Shown here: piece after piece, positions 48,030-55,703 of the stretch
How the letters are laid out: every line of letters begins with the position of its first letter
Position numbering within the stretch: the first letter of the stretch is position 1
NCBI RefSeq assembly: GCF_002940205.1
Contig: NZ_MDSK01000018.1
Span: 31,441-95,440, forward strand
Length of the DNA: 64,000 nucleotides
From: Xanthomonas arboricola pv. guizotiae
Lineage (GTDB): Bacteria > Pseudomonadota > Gammaproteobacteria > Xanthomonadales > Xanthomonadaceae
Direction: 5' to 3'
Notes under the pieces: generated by a model
The model's input: the letters and a program-made list of their open reading frames with translations, nothing else
Told to the model about the DNA's origin: nothing
Databases searched by the model: none
Made by a program: the position numbers and the translations under genes

Positions 48030-48901
48030 ATGCTTCCGGTGAGACACCGCCGCTCGATCCGCTGGCCGAACTGGACGCGCTGCGGCGGCAGAACCAGGCC
48101 CTGCGCGAAGAGCTGGAAGAGACCAACCAGGGCGTGCTGGCGCTGTATGCCGAGCTGGATCAGCAGGCCGAACAGCTGCGCGACGTGTCCGAGCTCAAGA
48201 GCCGCTTCCTGTCGTACATGAGCCACGAGTTCCGCACCCCGCTCAGCTCGATCCTGAGCATCACGCGGCTGCTGGAAGACGGCATGGACGGGCCGCTGAC
48301 CGCCGAGCAATCCAAGCAGGTGCGCTTTGTCAGCACCTCGGCGCGCGAGCTCACCGAGATGGTCGACGACCTGCTGGATCTGGCCAAGATCGAGGCCGGG
48401 CGCATCACCATCTCGCCGGGCTGGTTCGACCTGATGGACCTGTTCGCGGCCTTGCGCGGCATGTTCCGCCCGCTCACCGATGCCGGCAGCACCACCTTGA
48501 TCTTCGAAGATCCGCCGGTGCTGCCGATGCTCTATACCGACGACAAGAAGCTGGCGCAGATCCTGCGCAACTTCATTTCCAACGCGCTCAAGTTCACTCC
48601 GCAAGGCCACGTACGCGTGTTCGCGCAGCTGGAGGGCGAGACCCATGTGCGCTTCGGCGTGCAGGACACCGGCATCGGCATTCCGGCCGAGCTTCACGAC
48701 GCCTTGTTCGAGGATTTTGTACAGGTGGATTCGCCGTTGCAGAAACGCCTTACCGGCACCGGTCTGGGGCTGTCGATCTGCAAGCGGTTCGCCGAGTTGC
48801 TGGGCGGCACGGTGGGGATCAACAGCGTGGTCGGGCAGGGCTCGGAATTTTTCGTGGTACTGCCGGTCACGCTGGCAGCGGAGGATGCACGTGGGCAGTA
48901 A
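48026..48901 (+). CDS. Soluble sensor histidine kinase of the stressosome operon
   Basis: The 291-residue kinase starts with a coiled coil (LRRQNQALREELEETNQGV and on). It then has the H box FLSYMSHEFRTPLSSI (His67), and a HATPase domain with the N box QILRNFISNALKFTPQG, G1 DTGIGI and G2 [18 protein letters not shown]. It has no membrane helix or sensory domain, so input must come from a partner, plausibly the stressosome proteins or RsbT. Its ATG overlaps the phosphatase stop (ATGA) and its end overlaps the next gene. Confidence 0.93.
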   Translation: MNASGETPPLDPLAELDALRRQNQALREELEETNQGVLALYAELDQQAEQLRDVSELKSRFLSYMSHEFRTPLSSILSITRLLEDGMDGPLTAEQSKQVRFVSTSARELTEMVDDLLDLAKIEAGRITISPGWFDLMDLFAALRGMFRPLTDAGSTTLIFEDPPVLPMLYTDDKKLAQILRNFISNALKFTPQGHVRVFAQLEGETHVRFGVQDTGIGIPAELHDALFEDFVQVDSPLQKRLTGTGLGLSICKRFAELLGGTVGINSVVGQGSEFFVVLPVTLAAEDARGQ

Positions 48902-50849
48902 GCCGCACATTCTGGTGGTCGACGACAACGCGGTGACGCGTTATTCGGTGCGCCGCGTGCTTGAGCACCATCAGTTCGTGGTCGAAGAAGCCGGCACCGG
49001 CAGCGACGGCCTGGCCAGACTGGCCGAGCAGGCATTCTCTGCGGTGGTGCTGGACGTCAATCTGCCGGACATGAGCGGCTTCGACATCGTGCGCACGCTG
49101 CGCGCCGAGCCACGCACCGCGTTGTTGCCGGTGGTGCACGTGTCGGCGGCATCGATCGCCACCGGCGACATGATCACCGGCCTGGAAGCCGGTGCCGACG
49201 CCTACCTGATCCACCCGGTCGACCCCAGCGTGCTGGTCGCCACGCTGCGCACCCTGCTGCGCGCGCGCCAGGCCGAGGATGCCTTGCGCATCAGCGAGGC
49301 ACGCTTTCGCGAGATTTTCGAGCACATCAGCGCACCGATTGCGGTGGTCGATGCCAGGCTGCACACGCATGAGGCCAATGCGGCGTTCCAGCGCCTGATC
49401 GGTACCGTCACGCCCGGCGAGGCGCTTGCCGTGCCCGGCCTGGACCAGGCCGCCACCGTGCAGGCGCTGACCGACGCACTGGCGCAGCGCGAGCGCTGGA
49501 GCGGCACTTTGTCGATCCTGCGCGAGGGCAAGGTGTGCGAAACCGAGTGGCGCGTGTCGCCGTATCGCGAACCGGATCTGGGCCTGCTGCTAGTCGAGGA
49601 TGTCACCGAACGGCGTCTGCGCGAGCGCGAGCAGCGCCAGGAACTGGATACTGCCACCACCGAGCTGGCCCACCAGATCGCCGAGCGCCAGCGCACCGAA
49701 ATCCAGTTGCTGCAGGCGCAGAAGATGGAAGCGCTGGGCAAGCTCACCGGCGGCATCGCGCATGACTTCAACAATCTGCTGACCAGCATCATTTCCGGCC
49801 TGGACATGATCCAGCTGGCGGTCGAGTCCAACCGCATCGAGCGGGTGCCGCGGCTGGCCGAGATCGCCACCGGCTCGGCGCATCGTGCCGCCGCGCTGAC
49901 CCAGCGCATGCTCGCCTTCGCGCGCAAGCAATCGCTGGATGCGCAGGCCTTCGACATCAACACACGCGTGCGTTCGCTGGAAGACATGCTGCACCGCTCG
50001 ATCGGCGAGAACATCGTGCTGGAGCTGGAGTTGGCGGACACGCCGCTGGTGGCGGTGGCCGATGCCAACCAGCTCGAAAACGTGGTGCTCAACCTGGTCA
50101 TCAATGCACGCGATGCGTTGAAGGGCCGGGGCACCATCCGCATCCAGAGCGCGGCCTACACCGCGCAAGGCGATCCGGAACTGGACGATGGCGATTACGT
50201 GGCGGTGAACGTGATCGACAACGGTAGCGGCATCGAGCCTGCGATTCTCAATCAGGTCTTCGAGCCGTTCTTCACCACCAAGCCGATCGGCGAGGGTACC
50301 GGCCTGGGCTTGTCGATGACCTATGGCTTTGCGCGCCAGTCCGGCGGCACCGCACGCATCACCAGCACCGTGGGGCGTGGGACCACGGTGGCCTTGCTGC
50401 TGCCGCGCGGGCTTACCGCCAGCGCAGCGCCTCCGGCACCGGTACAGAGTTCGCCCCGTGCCCGCAGCGAGCGCATCCTGCTGGTGGACGACACCGATGT
50501 GGTGCGCATGATGGTGAGCGAGGTGCTCAGCGATGCCGGCTACCACGTGCTCGAAGCCGAAGATGCCAACGGCGCGCTGGATCAGTTGCGGGCCGGGGTG
50601 GAAATCGATCTGGTGGTGTCCGACGTCGGCCTGCCCGGCATGAACGGGCGCGACATGGCCGACGTGGCGCGCGCGCTGCGGCCCGGCCTGCCGATCCTGT
50701 TCATCACCGGCTACGCCGAAAACGCCGCCACCCGCCAGGAATTCCTGGCCGAGGGCATGGCGCTGCTGCCCAAGCCTTTCAGCCTCAACGATCTGCTCAA
50801 CATGGTCGGGCAGATGCTCGATAGCCGCGCGCTGGCCACTCGCGCCTGA
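48891..50849 (+). CDS. REC-PAS-histidine kinase-REC hybrid protein
   Basis: The 652-residue protein has a receiver at residues 5-120 (ILVVDD, phospho-acceptor Asp55 in VVLDVNLPDMSG), a PAS domain at about 140-250, and the kinase core GKLTGGIAHDFNNLLTSI (His291) with N, G1 and G2 boxes. A C-terminal receiver (about 525-640) has Asp578 in VVSDVGLPGMNG and KPF. In the first receiver the usual Lys-Pro reads LIHPVDP, so the conserved Lys is His. GTG 48891 has GGAGG at good spacing; ATG 48885 is an alternative. As the last gene of the operon it is the likely signal output, passing phosphate to an unknown response regulator. Confidence 0.9.
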   Translation: MGSKPHILVVDDNAVTRYSVRRVLEHHQFVVEEAGTGSDGLARLAEQAFSAVVLDVNLPDMSGFDIVRTLRAEPRTALLPVVHVSAASIATGDMITGLEAGADAYLIHPVDPSVLVATLRTLLRARQAEDALRISEARFREIFEHISAPIAVVDARLHTHEANAAFQRLIGTVTPGEALAVPGLDQAATVQALTDALAQRERWSGTLSILREGKVCETEWRVSPYREPDLGLLLVEDVTERRLREREQRQELDTATTELAHQIAERQRTEIQLLQAQKMEALGKLTGGIAHDFNNLLTSIISGLDMIQLAVESNRIERVPRLAEIATGSAHRAAALTQRMLAFARKQSLDAQAFDINTRVRSLEDMLHRSIGENIVLELELADTPLVAVADANQLENVVLNLVINARDALKGRGTIRIQSAAYTAQGDPELDDGDYVAVNVIDNGSGIEPAILNQVFEPFFTTKPIGEGTGLGLSMTYGFARQSGGTARITSTVGRGTTVALLLPRGLTASAAPPAPVQSSPRARSERILLVDDTDVVRMMVSEVLSDAGYHVLEAEDANGALDQLRAGVEIDLVVSDVGLPGMNGRDMADVARALRPGLPILFITGYAENAATRQEFLAEGMALLPKPFSLNDLLNMVGQMLDSRALATRA

Positions 50850-51079
50850 CGCGGGTTTGCGCGCGTAGGTCTCAGCTGTCGATGCTTGCCTGCCGCGCGA
50901 GGATGACGATGCGCGCGCGACGCCTCAGGTGTTGAACGCGCCCAAACCAGCGTCCAGCTTCGTGTGTTTCAGGTGTGCGCCGCCTGTACCTAACACGCCG
51001 TGTTGCAGGCGCCTGGCTGCAGTGGATGCCTGTCCAGTGCGCCGGCAGCACCGGCGTGTCGTTGGCTTGCGTGCGCTCA

Positions 51080-51716
51080 ATGCGCCCGACCGCGCTGGAT
51101 ACGGTCACCGTCACTGCCGAGCGCCGCGAGCAGAACCTGCAGGAAGTGCCGGTGTCGCTGGACGGCGGCTTCGGCGGCCCGATCAACGACGTGCTGGCGT
51201 TCCGCGTGTCGGGCCTGTATCAGCACCGCCACGACTGGGTGGACAACACCTTCGCCGGCAGCAGCGCCGATGGCACGCGGACCCCGCGCAAGGATGCGAT
51301 GGGCGGCTACAACGCCGCAATGCGCGCCTGCAGCTGCTGCTCAAGCCCAACGACGCGTTCTCGCTGCTGGGCTCGGTGCATACCCGCGATTACGATGGCA
51401 CCTCGTCTCCACCGATTGGAACAAGCAGGGCCAGACCAGTTTCGTGCTGTACGACTCCACCGAGTTCCGCGCCAACGGCAATGTCGAAGGCGGCCTCAAG
51501 CTCGGTTACACCGGCGGCTATGGCGCGTGGGAGGTGGCGGCGTTTGCGCGCAACATCACCAACGAGAAGCACGTCAAGGGCGTGATCGAGAACTACATGG
51601 CGGTGGTGTACACCGAGCCGCGCGTGGTGGGGGTGTCGGTCAACGTCAACTGGCAGCAAGAGCGACTGAAAAGTAGCCAGCGGCTGCACGGTGCCCTGGT
51701 CAGCCGCTCCCGGTGA
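51080..51716 (+). pseudogene. Remnant of a TonB-dependent outer-membrane receptor
   Basis: Three frames each carry a recognisable piece. Frame 2 from ATG 51080 reads LDTVTVTAERREQNLQEVPV (TonB-box/plug start) and then jumps to LAFRVSGLYQHRHDWVDNTF, a barrel segment, so the plug is deleted. Frame 1 continues at about 51320 with LQLLLKPNDAFSLLGSVHTR. Frame 3 resumes at about 51410 with a C-terminal end (WEVAAFARNITNEKHVKGVI, VGVSVNVNW). A normal receptor needs 700-900 codons; about 200 remain, with at least two frame changes and large internal losses. The original siderophore or sugar substrate cannot be told. Confidence 0.85.
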
Positions 51717-51782
51717 TTGATCGATCGACGGCATCACTGCGCGTGTGCCGCAGTGATGCCGATCGTAGAACGTAGAACCAGG

Positions 51783-51814
51783 CCCGCTGCGTGCATCACG
51801 CAGCGGGTTTTTTG
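51783..51814 (+). terminator. Rho-independent terminator after the receptor remnant
   Basis: CCCGCTGCGTG-CAT-CACGCAGCGGG followed by TTTTTTG. It is intact although the gene before it is not, and it overlaps nothing of the convergent thioredoxin gene, which ends at 51817. Confidence 0.9.
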
Positions 51815-51816
51815 TG

Positions 51817-52263
51817 TCAACGGCTGCGCAACACCGATTGCACCCAGCTGACGATCTGCGCGCTGCTTACCGCGCCGGAGTGACGGCCCAGCTCCTTGCC
51901 GCCGCGGATGACCAGCAAGGTCGGGATGCTGCGGATGCCGAAGCGCGTGCCCAGCGCCGGATGCAGGTCGGTATCGACCTTGGCCAGCCGGACCTGCGGT
52001 TCGAGCAGTGCCGCGGCGGCGGCAAACTGTGGCGCCATGCTCAGGCACGGCCCGCACCACGGCGCCCAGAAATCCACCACCAACGGCAGCGCGCTGCGCA
52101 CCGCATGCTTGTCGAAATCGGCCGCCGACAGCACCACCGGCGTGCCCGGGAACAAGGGCCGGTGGCAACTGCCGCAGTTGGGTGCATCGCGCAGACGCGC
52201 AGGCGCGACACGATTCATCGCAGCGCAGCTCGGGCAGGCGATCAGCAGCGGTGCGTCGGTCAT
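51817..52263 (-). CDS. trxC: Thioredoxin 2 (zinc-binding type, TrxC)
   Basis: The 148-residue protein has an N-terminal zinc module with Cys10, Cys13, Cys30 and Cys33 (CPSC...CGSC), then a thioredoxin fold with the active site FWAPWCGPCLSM (Cys70, Cys73) and the cis-Pro loop SIPTLLV. TrxC-type proteins are often induced by oxidative stress. ATG 52263 fits the family start; the frame is open to 52332. Confidence 0.94.
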   Translation of the reverse strand: MTDAPLLIACPSCAAMNRVAPARLRDAPNCGSCHRPLFPGTPVVLSAADFDKHAVRSALPLVVDFWAPWCGPCLSMAPQFAAAAALLEPQVRLAKVDTDLHPALGTRFGIRSIPTLLVIRGGKELGRHSGAVSSAQIVSWVQSVLRSR

Positions 52264-52435
52264 GCGGTGGTCTCCGGTGGCAGGCAAGGCAGTCGCCGCG
52301 CCCGCACGCCGGGGCGGCGTGCGGGGCCGCATGCCGCCAGTGTAACGGCCATCGCCCAGGACCCGGTGCCGTCGGTCACTGCCGCAACGGTGGGAGTGCG
52401 ACGATCAGGCGACGCGCAGGCGCGCGCTGCAGCGC

Positions 52436-52801
52436 TCAGCCCGATTGTCCCAGGCTCAGCAGTGGAACGAAGCCGCCGAAGATCATTCGCTTGCCATCGA
52501 ACGGCATCGGGTTGACCGACGGGTCCATGCGCGGGTCGTCCATCATCTTGCGCATGCCCGCGTCGCGGGTCGCCTTGTCCGGCCATTCGATCCACGAGAA
52601 CACCACGGTTTCGTCCTTGCCGGCAGCGACCGCGCGATGGAAGTCGGTCAGTTGTCCATGCGGGACATCGTCGCCCCAGCACTCCACCACGCGTAGCGCA
52701 CCGTACTCGATGATGAGGGCATCGCCCATGCGGGCATGTTCCAGAAACGCGGCCTTGTTGGCCGTGGGCACCGCGAGCGCAAACCCATCCACATACGACA
52801 T
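52436..52801 (-). CDS. DUF1428 family protein
   Basis: The 121-residue protein starts MSYVDGFALAVPTANKAAFL and has VVECWGDDVPHGQLTDFHRA, FSWIEWPDKATRDAG and FDGKRMIFGGFVPLL. These are the DUF1428 (YbaA-like, dimeric alpha-beta barrel) signatures. Function is unknown. The ATG at 52801 is preceded by GGAGGTGGTC. Confidence 0.9.
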   Translation of the reverse strand: MSYVDGFALAVPTANKAAFLEHARMGDALIIEYGALRVVECWGDDVPHGQLTDFHRAVAAGKDETVVFSWIEWPDKATRDAGMRKMMDDPRMDPSVNPMPFDGKRMIFGGFVPLLSLGQSG

Positions 52802-53164
52802 GACCACCTCCTCGGACAGGGCGCACGGCGTGCGCCGGATGACGACGACAGCTGCTGGTGCGATCGACACAGGCTGGAACGCAGCGCTGGGGCGGGTGTC
52901 GCCTGCGCTGAGGGCGAGCATACGGCGCATCCGGGCGGCGCGCACTGGTCGTGCTCGCATGACGGCGCTGCACACCGTCGTCGTGCCCGGTTTCGTTGGC
53001 CGGGCGCAGGCGCGGGGCGACGCGCCACGCGTCCTGGTTGAGCCCGTCGGAAGGGAATGTTGTCGCAATGGGCCGGGGGGACGACAGGCCGCCAGCATCG
53101 GGAGTGCACTGGCTCGGTCACGCATCACGCCCGGCGTGATGTCCGGCTGCCTCACGGGCCGCGA
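52802..53164. other. Intergenic region between the DUF1428 gene and the chemosensory-type cluster
   Basis: 363 bp. A plus-strand frame beginning near 52970 (MTALHTVVVPGFVGRAQA) runs on antisense through the next gene. I see no domain and no ribosome-binding site and do not call it. No terminator for the kinase cluster (which ends at 53165) is evident. Confidence 0.5.
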
Positions 53165-54295
53165 TCACGCGGCCAGGTTGTATCGCCGCAGCACGGCTTC
53201 AAACACCACGTCGCCGTCTTCGTTGCGTGCCTGCAGCGTGCCGCCGTGCGCCTTGACGAACTGGTCGGCGATGAACAGGCCCAGCCCCAGTCCCTGGCTG
53301 GCATGGAAGCTGGCCTTGAACGGCTCGAACAGGCGCGGCATCAGGCTGTCCGGGATGCGCCCAACATTGCGCACCGACAGCCGCAGCGTGTCGCGTTGGC
53401 GTCCGTCCAGATGCACCCGCACCGGCTGGCTGCCGCCATGCAGCACCGCGTTGCCGACCAGATTGGACACGACCTGGGCCAGCCGATCGCCATCGCCGTC
53501 GCCGTCCAGATCGCCCTCGGTACGCAGGTCGATCGGCGTGTGCGGGTTGGCCTGTGCCACTTCGCCCACCACGCTATGGGTGACGTCGCCCAGATTGCAG
53601 GGGCCGAACTGCATCGACAGCCCGTCGCTGCGCAGGCGCGAGAAATCCAGCAGCTGCTCGACCATCCGCGCCATCCGCCGCGCGCTGTTTTCCAGGTGAT
53701 CGAGCGTGCGCGCGGCCGATCCATCGGCGTCCACGTCCAGGCTGAGCTTGTCGGCGCACAGCAGGATCACCGACAGCGGCGTGCGCAGGTCGTGGGTGAG
53801 CACGGCCATCATGGTTTCGTTGAGCGTAAGCGCGCGTTCCAGCGAGGCGTTGCGCGCCTTGAGCAGGCGCCGCTGCTGGTACAACTCGATGAACACATTG
53901 ACCTTGCTCAGGATCACGCGCGGCTCGATCGGCTTGTGCAGGAAATCCACCGCGCCGGTTTCGTAGCCCTGGAAGGCGCGCATCGGATCGTTCGGCGATG
54001 CGGTCAGGAAAATGATCGGCACATGCCGGCTGCGCTGCGAGCCGCGCATCAGCTCGGCCAGCGAAAAGCCGTCCATTTCCGGCATGTGCACATCCAGCAG
54101 CGCCAGCGCCACATCGTGTTCGAGCAGCAGCTCCAGCGCCTGCGCGCCGGACGCGGCGCACAGCACCTGCAGGCCGTCGCGCTGCAGCAGCGCTTCCATC
54201 GCCACCAGGTTCTGCGGCACGTCGTCGACGATCAGCAGTTTGACGGGTTCGTCGCCGTTGCCGGGCACAGCCGGGCCGGTCGCGGTCAGGTTCAT
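53165..54295 (-). CDS. Response regulator-histidine kinase (REC-HisKA-HATPase)
   Basis: The 376-residue protein has an N-terminal receiver (Asp24/Asp25, phospho-acceptor Asp68 in LALLDVHMPEMDG, Lys in FLHKPIEP). A coiled linker leads to HisKA with MMAVLTHDLRTPLSVILLCA, and a HATPase domain with NLVGNAVLHGG and GLGLGLFIADQFVKAHGG. No sensor or membrane part is present. Its ATG overlaps the cheB stop by 4 nt. It is the last gene of the cluster and can both receive phosphate from the upstream hybrid kinase and send it on. Confidence 0.93.
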   Translation of the reverse strand: MNLTATGPAVPGNGDEPVKLLIVDDVPQNLVAMEALLQRDGLQVLCAASGAQALELLLEHDVALALLDVHMPEMDGFSLAELMRGSQRSRHVPIIFLTASPNDPMRAFQGYETGAVDFLHKPIEPRVILSKVNVFIELYQQRRLLKARNASLERALTLNETMMAVLTHDLRTPLSVILLCADKLSLDVDADGSAARTLDHLENSARRMARMVEQLLDFSRLRSDGLSMQFGPCNLGDVTHSVVGEVAQANPHTPIDLRTEGDLDGDGDGDRLAQVVSNLVGNAVLHGGSQPVRVHLDGRQRDTLRLSVRNVGRIPDSLMPRLFEPFKASFHASQGLGLGLFIADQFVKAHGGTLQARNEDGDVVFEAVLRRYNLAA

Positions 54296-54879
54296 GGGTG
54301 AAAGGCTTCCAGTCGGCTGCAGATCGCCTGCAGGGTGAGCACCGCATCGGCGCCAGCATAGGCGAGAGCGGAGGCGGGCATCAGCGGTGAGGCGGCATCG
54401 TCGGGGCGCTGGATCCAGGCGCTGCCACCGGCCGCGCGCACCGCCGCCACGCCGGCGCTGCCGTCGCTGCTGGCGCCGGTGAGCAGGATCGCCAGCAGGC
54501 GCTGCCCGAAGACGTCGGCCGCCGATTCGAACAGGGGGTCGATCGCCGGGCGCGAGAACAGCACCGGTGCATCCATCGACAACGCCAGGCTGTCGCGCGT
54601 TTCCACCAGCAGATGGTAGTCGGGCGGGGCGATGGTCACGCTGCCGGCAAGCAGCGGCTGCTTGTCTTCGGCCTCGCGCACCGGCAGGGCGCAGCGTGCA
54701 TCCATCAGTTCGGCCAGATGGCTGGCGCGGTCGCGCGGCAGGTGCAACACCGCCAGCACCGGCATCGGCAGGTCCGCAGGCAGGCTGGACAACAGCGCCT
54801 GCAGGGCCATGACGCCGCCGGCCGAGGCACCGATCACCATCGCGTCGAACTGCGCTGCCGCCGCGTGCATCACGTTCAT
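54292..54879 (-). CDS. CheB-type methylesterase without receiver domain
   Basis: The 195-residue protein is only the CheB catalytic domain. VIGASAGGVMAL carries the catalytic Ser (Ser19), LAVLHLPRDRASHLAELM the His, and LLTGASSDGSAGVAAVRAAG the Asp. Classical CheB has an N-terminal receiver that controls it; this one has none, so control may come from the adjacent REC-kinase. Start codon ATG 54879 (or the Met three codons later); its start overlaps the cheR stop by 4 nt. Confidence 0.92.
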   Translation of the reverse strand: MNVMHAAAAQFDAMVIGASAGGVMALQALLSSLPADLPMPVLAVLHLPRDRASHLAELMDARCALPVREAEDKQPLLAGSVTIAPPDYHLLVETRDSLALSMDAPVLFSRPAIDPLFESAADVFGQRLLAILLTGASSDGSAGVAAVRAAGGSAWIQRPDDAASPLMPASALAYAGADAVLTLQAICSRLEAFHP

Positions 54880-55703
54880 GCCGCCGCCTTGCGGAACAGG
54901 CGCTGCTCGCGTGCCACGGTCTCGAACGCCTGCGCATGCGCACCGAACTGCAGCGATTCCTTGCTGCCCAGGCCCAGGAACCCGCGGTGCACCAATGCAT
55001 CGTGGAACAGGCCCACGGCACGGTCCTGCAGGCTGCGGTTGAAGTAGATCAGCACGTTGCGGCACGACACCAGGTGCACTTCGGAGAACACCGTATCGGT
55101 GGCCAGGCTGTGGTCGGCGAAGACGATGTTGCGCTTCAACCGGCGATCGAACACCGCGCCATCGTAGGCGGTGGTGTAGTAGTCCGAGAGCGAGCCGCGG
55201 CCGCCGGCGTCCAGGTAGTTGCGGCTGAATTGCGCGATGCGGTCGATGCCGAAGGCGCCGGCCTCGGCCATGCCCAGCGCTTCGGGATTGATGTCGGTGG
55301 CGTAGATCACCGCCTTTTCCAGCAGGCCTTCCTCGTGCAGCAGGATCGCCAGCGACCAGACTTCCTCGCCGGTGCTGCAGCCGGCCACCCACAGCTTGAT
55401 CGATGGATAGGTGCGCAGGACCGGCACCGCATGCTCGCGCAGTACGCGGAAGTAGGCCGGGTCGCGGAACATCTCCGACACCTGCACGGTGAAGAACTGC
55501 ATCGCCTGGGCGAAGGTGTCCGGCTCGTGCAGCAGGCGGTGCTGCAGATCGGCCACGCGGGCGCACTCCAGGCGTGCCATTGCATGGCGCATGCGCCGGC
55601 GCAGCGACGACACCGCGTAATCGCGGAAGTCGTAGTGGTAGCGCTGGTACACCGCTTCCAGCAGCACCCGCAGCTCCAGGTCGAACAGCTCCACCGCGTT
55701 CAT
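54876..55703 (-). CDS. CheR-type protein-glutamate methyltransferase
   Basis: The 275-residue protein has the N-terminal helical CheR domain (YDFRDYAVSSLRRRMRHAMA) and the SAM-binding domain (KLWVAGCSTGEEVWSLAILL, then IYATDINPEALGMAEAGAFG, and VSCRNVLIYFNRSLQ). It should methylate Glu residues of a receptor-like protein. No chemoreceptor (MCP) gene lies in the window; the linked sensor is the hybrid kinase whose gene overlaps it (ATGA). Confidence 0.93.
   Translation of the reverse strand: MNAVELFDLELRVLLEAVYQRYHYDFRDYAVSSLRRRMRHAMARLECARVADLQHRLLHEPDTFAQAMQFFTVQVSEMFRDPAYFRVLREHAVPVLRTYPSIKLWVAGCSTGEEVWSLAILLHEEGLLEKAVIYATDINPEALGMAEAGAFGIDRIAQFSRNYLDAGGRGSLSDYYTTAYDGAVFDRRLKRNIVFADHSLATDTVFSEVHLVSCRNVLIYFNRSLQDRAVGLFHDALVHRGFLGLGSKESLQFGAHAQAFETVAREQRLFRKAAA

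Noticed and set aside
45430..50849. A sigma B-type factor or RsbV/RsbW pair in the stressosome operon
   Set aside because: Every gene of the operon was read and none has sigma regions. The only sigma factor in the window is the ECF type at 8153-9346, which is 36 kb away.
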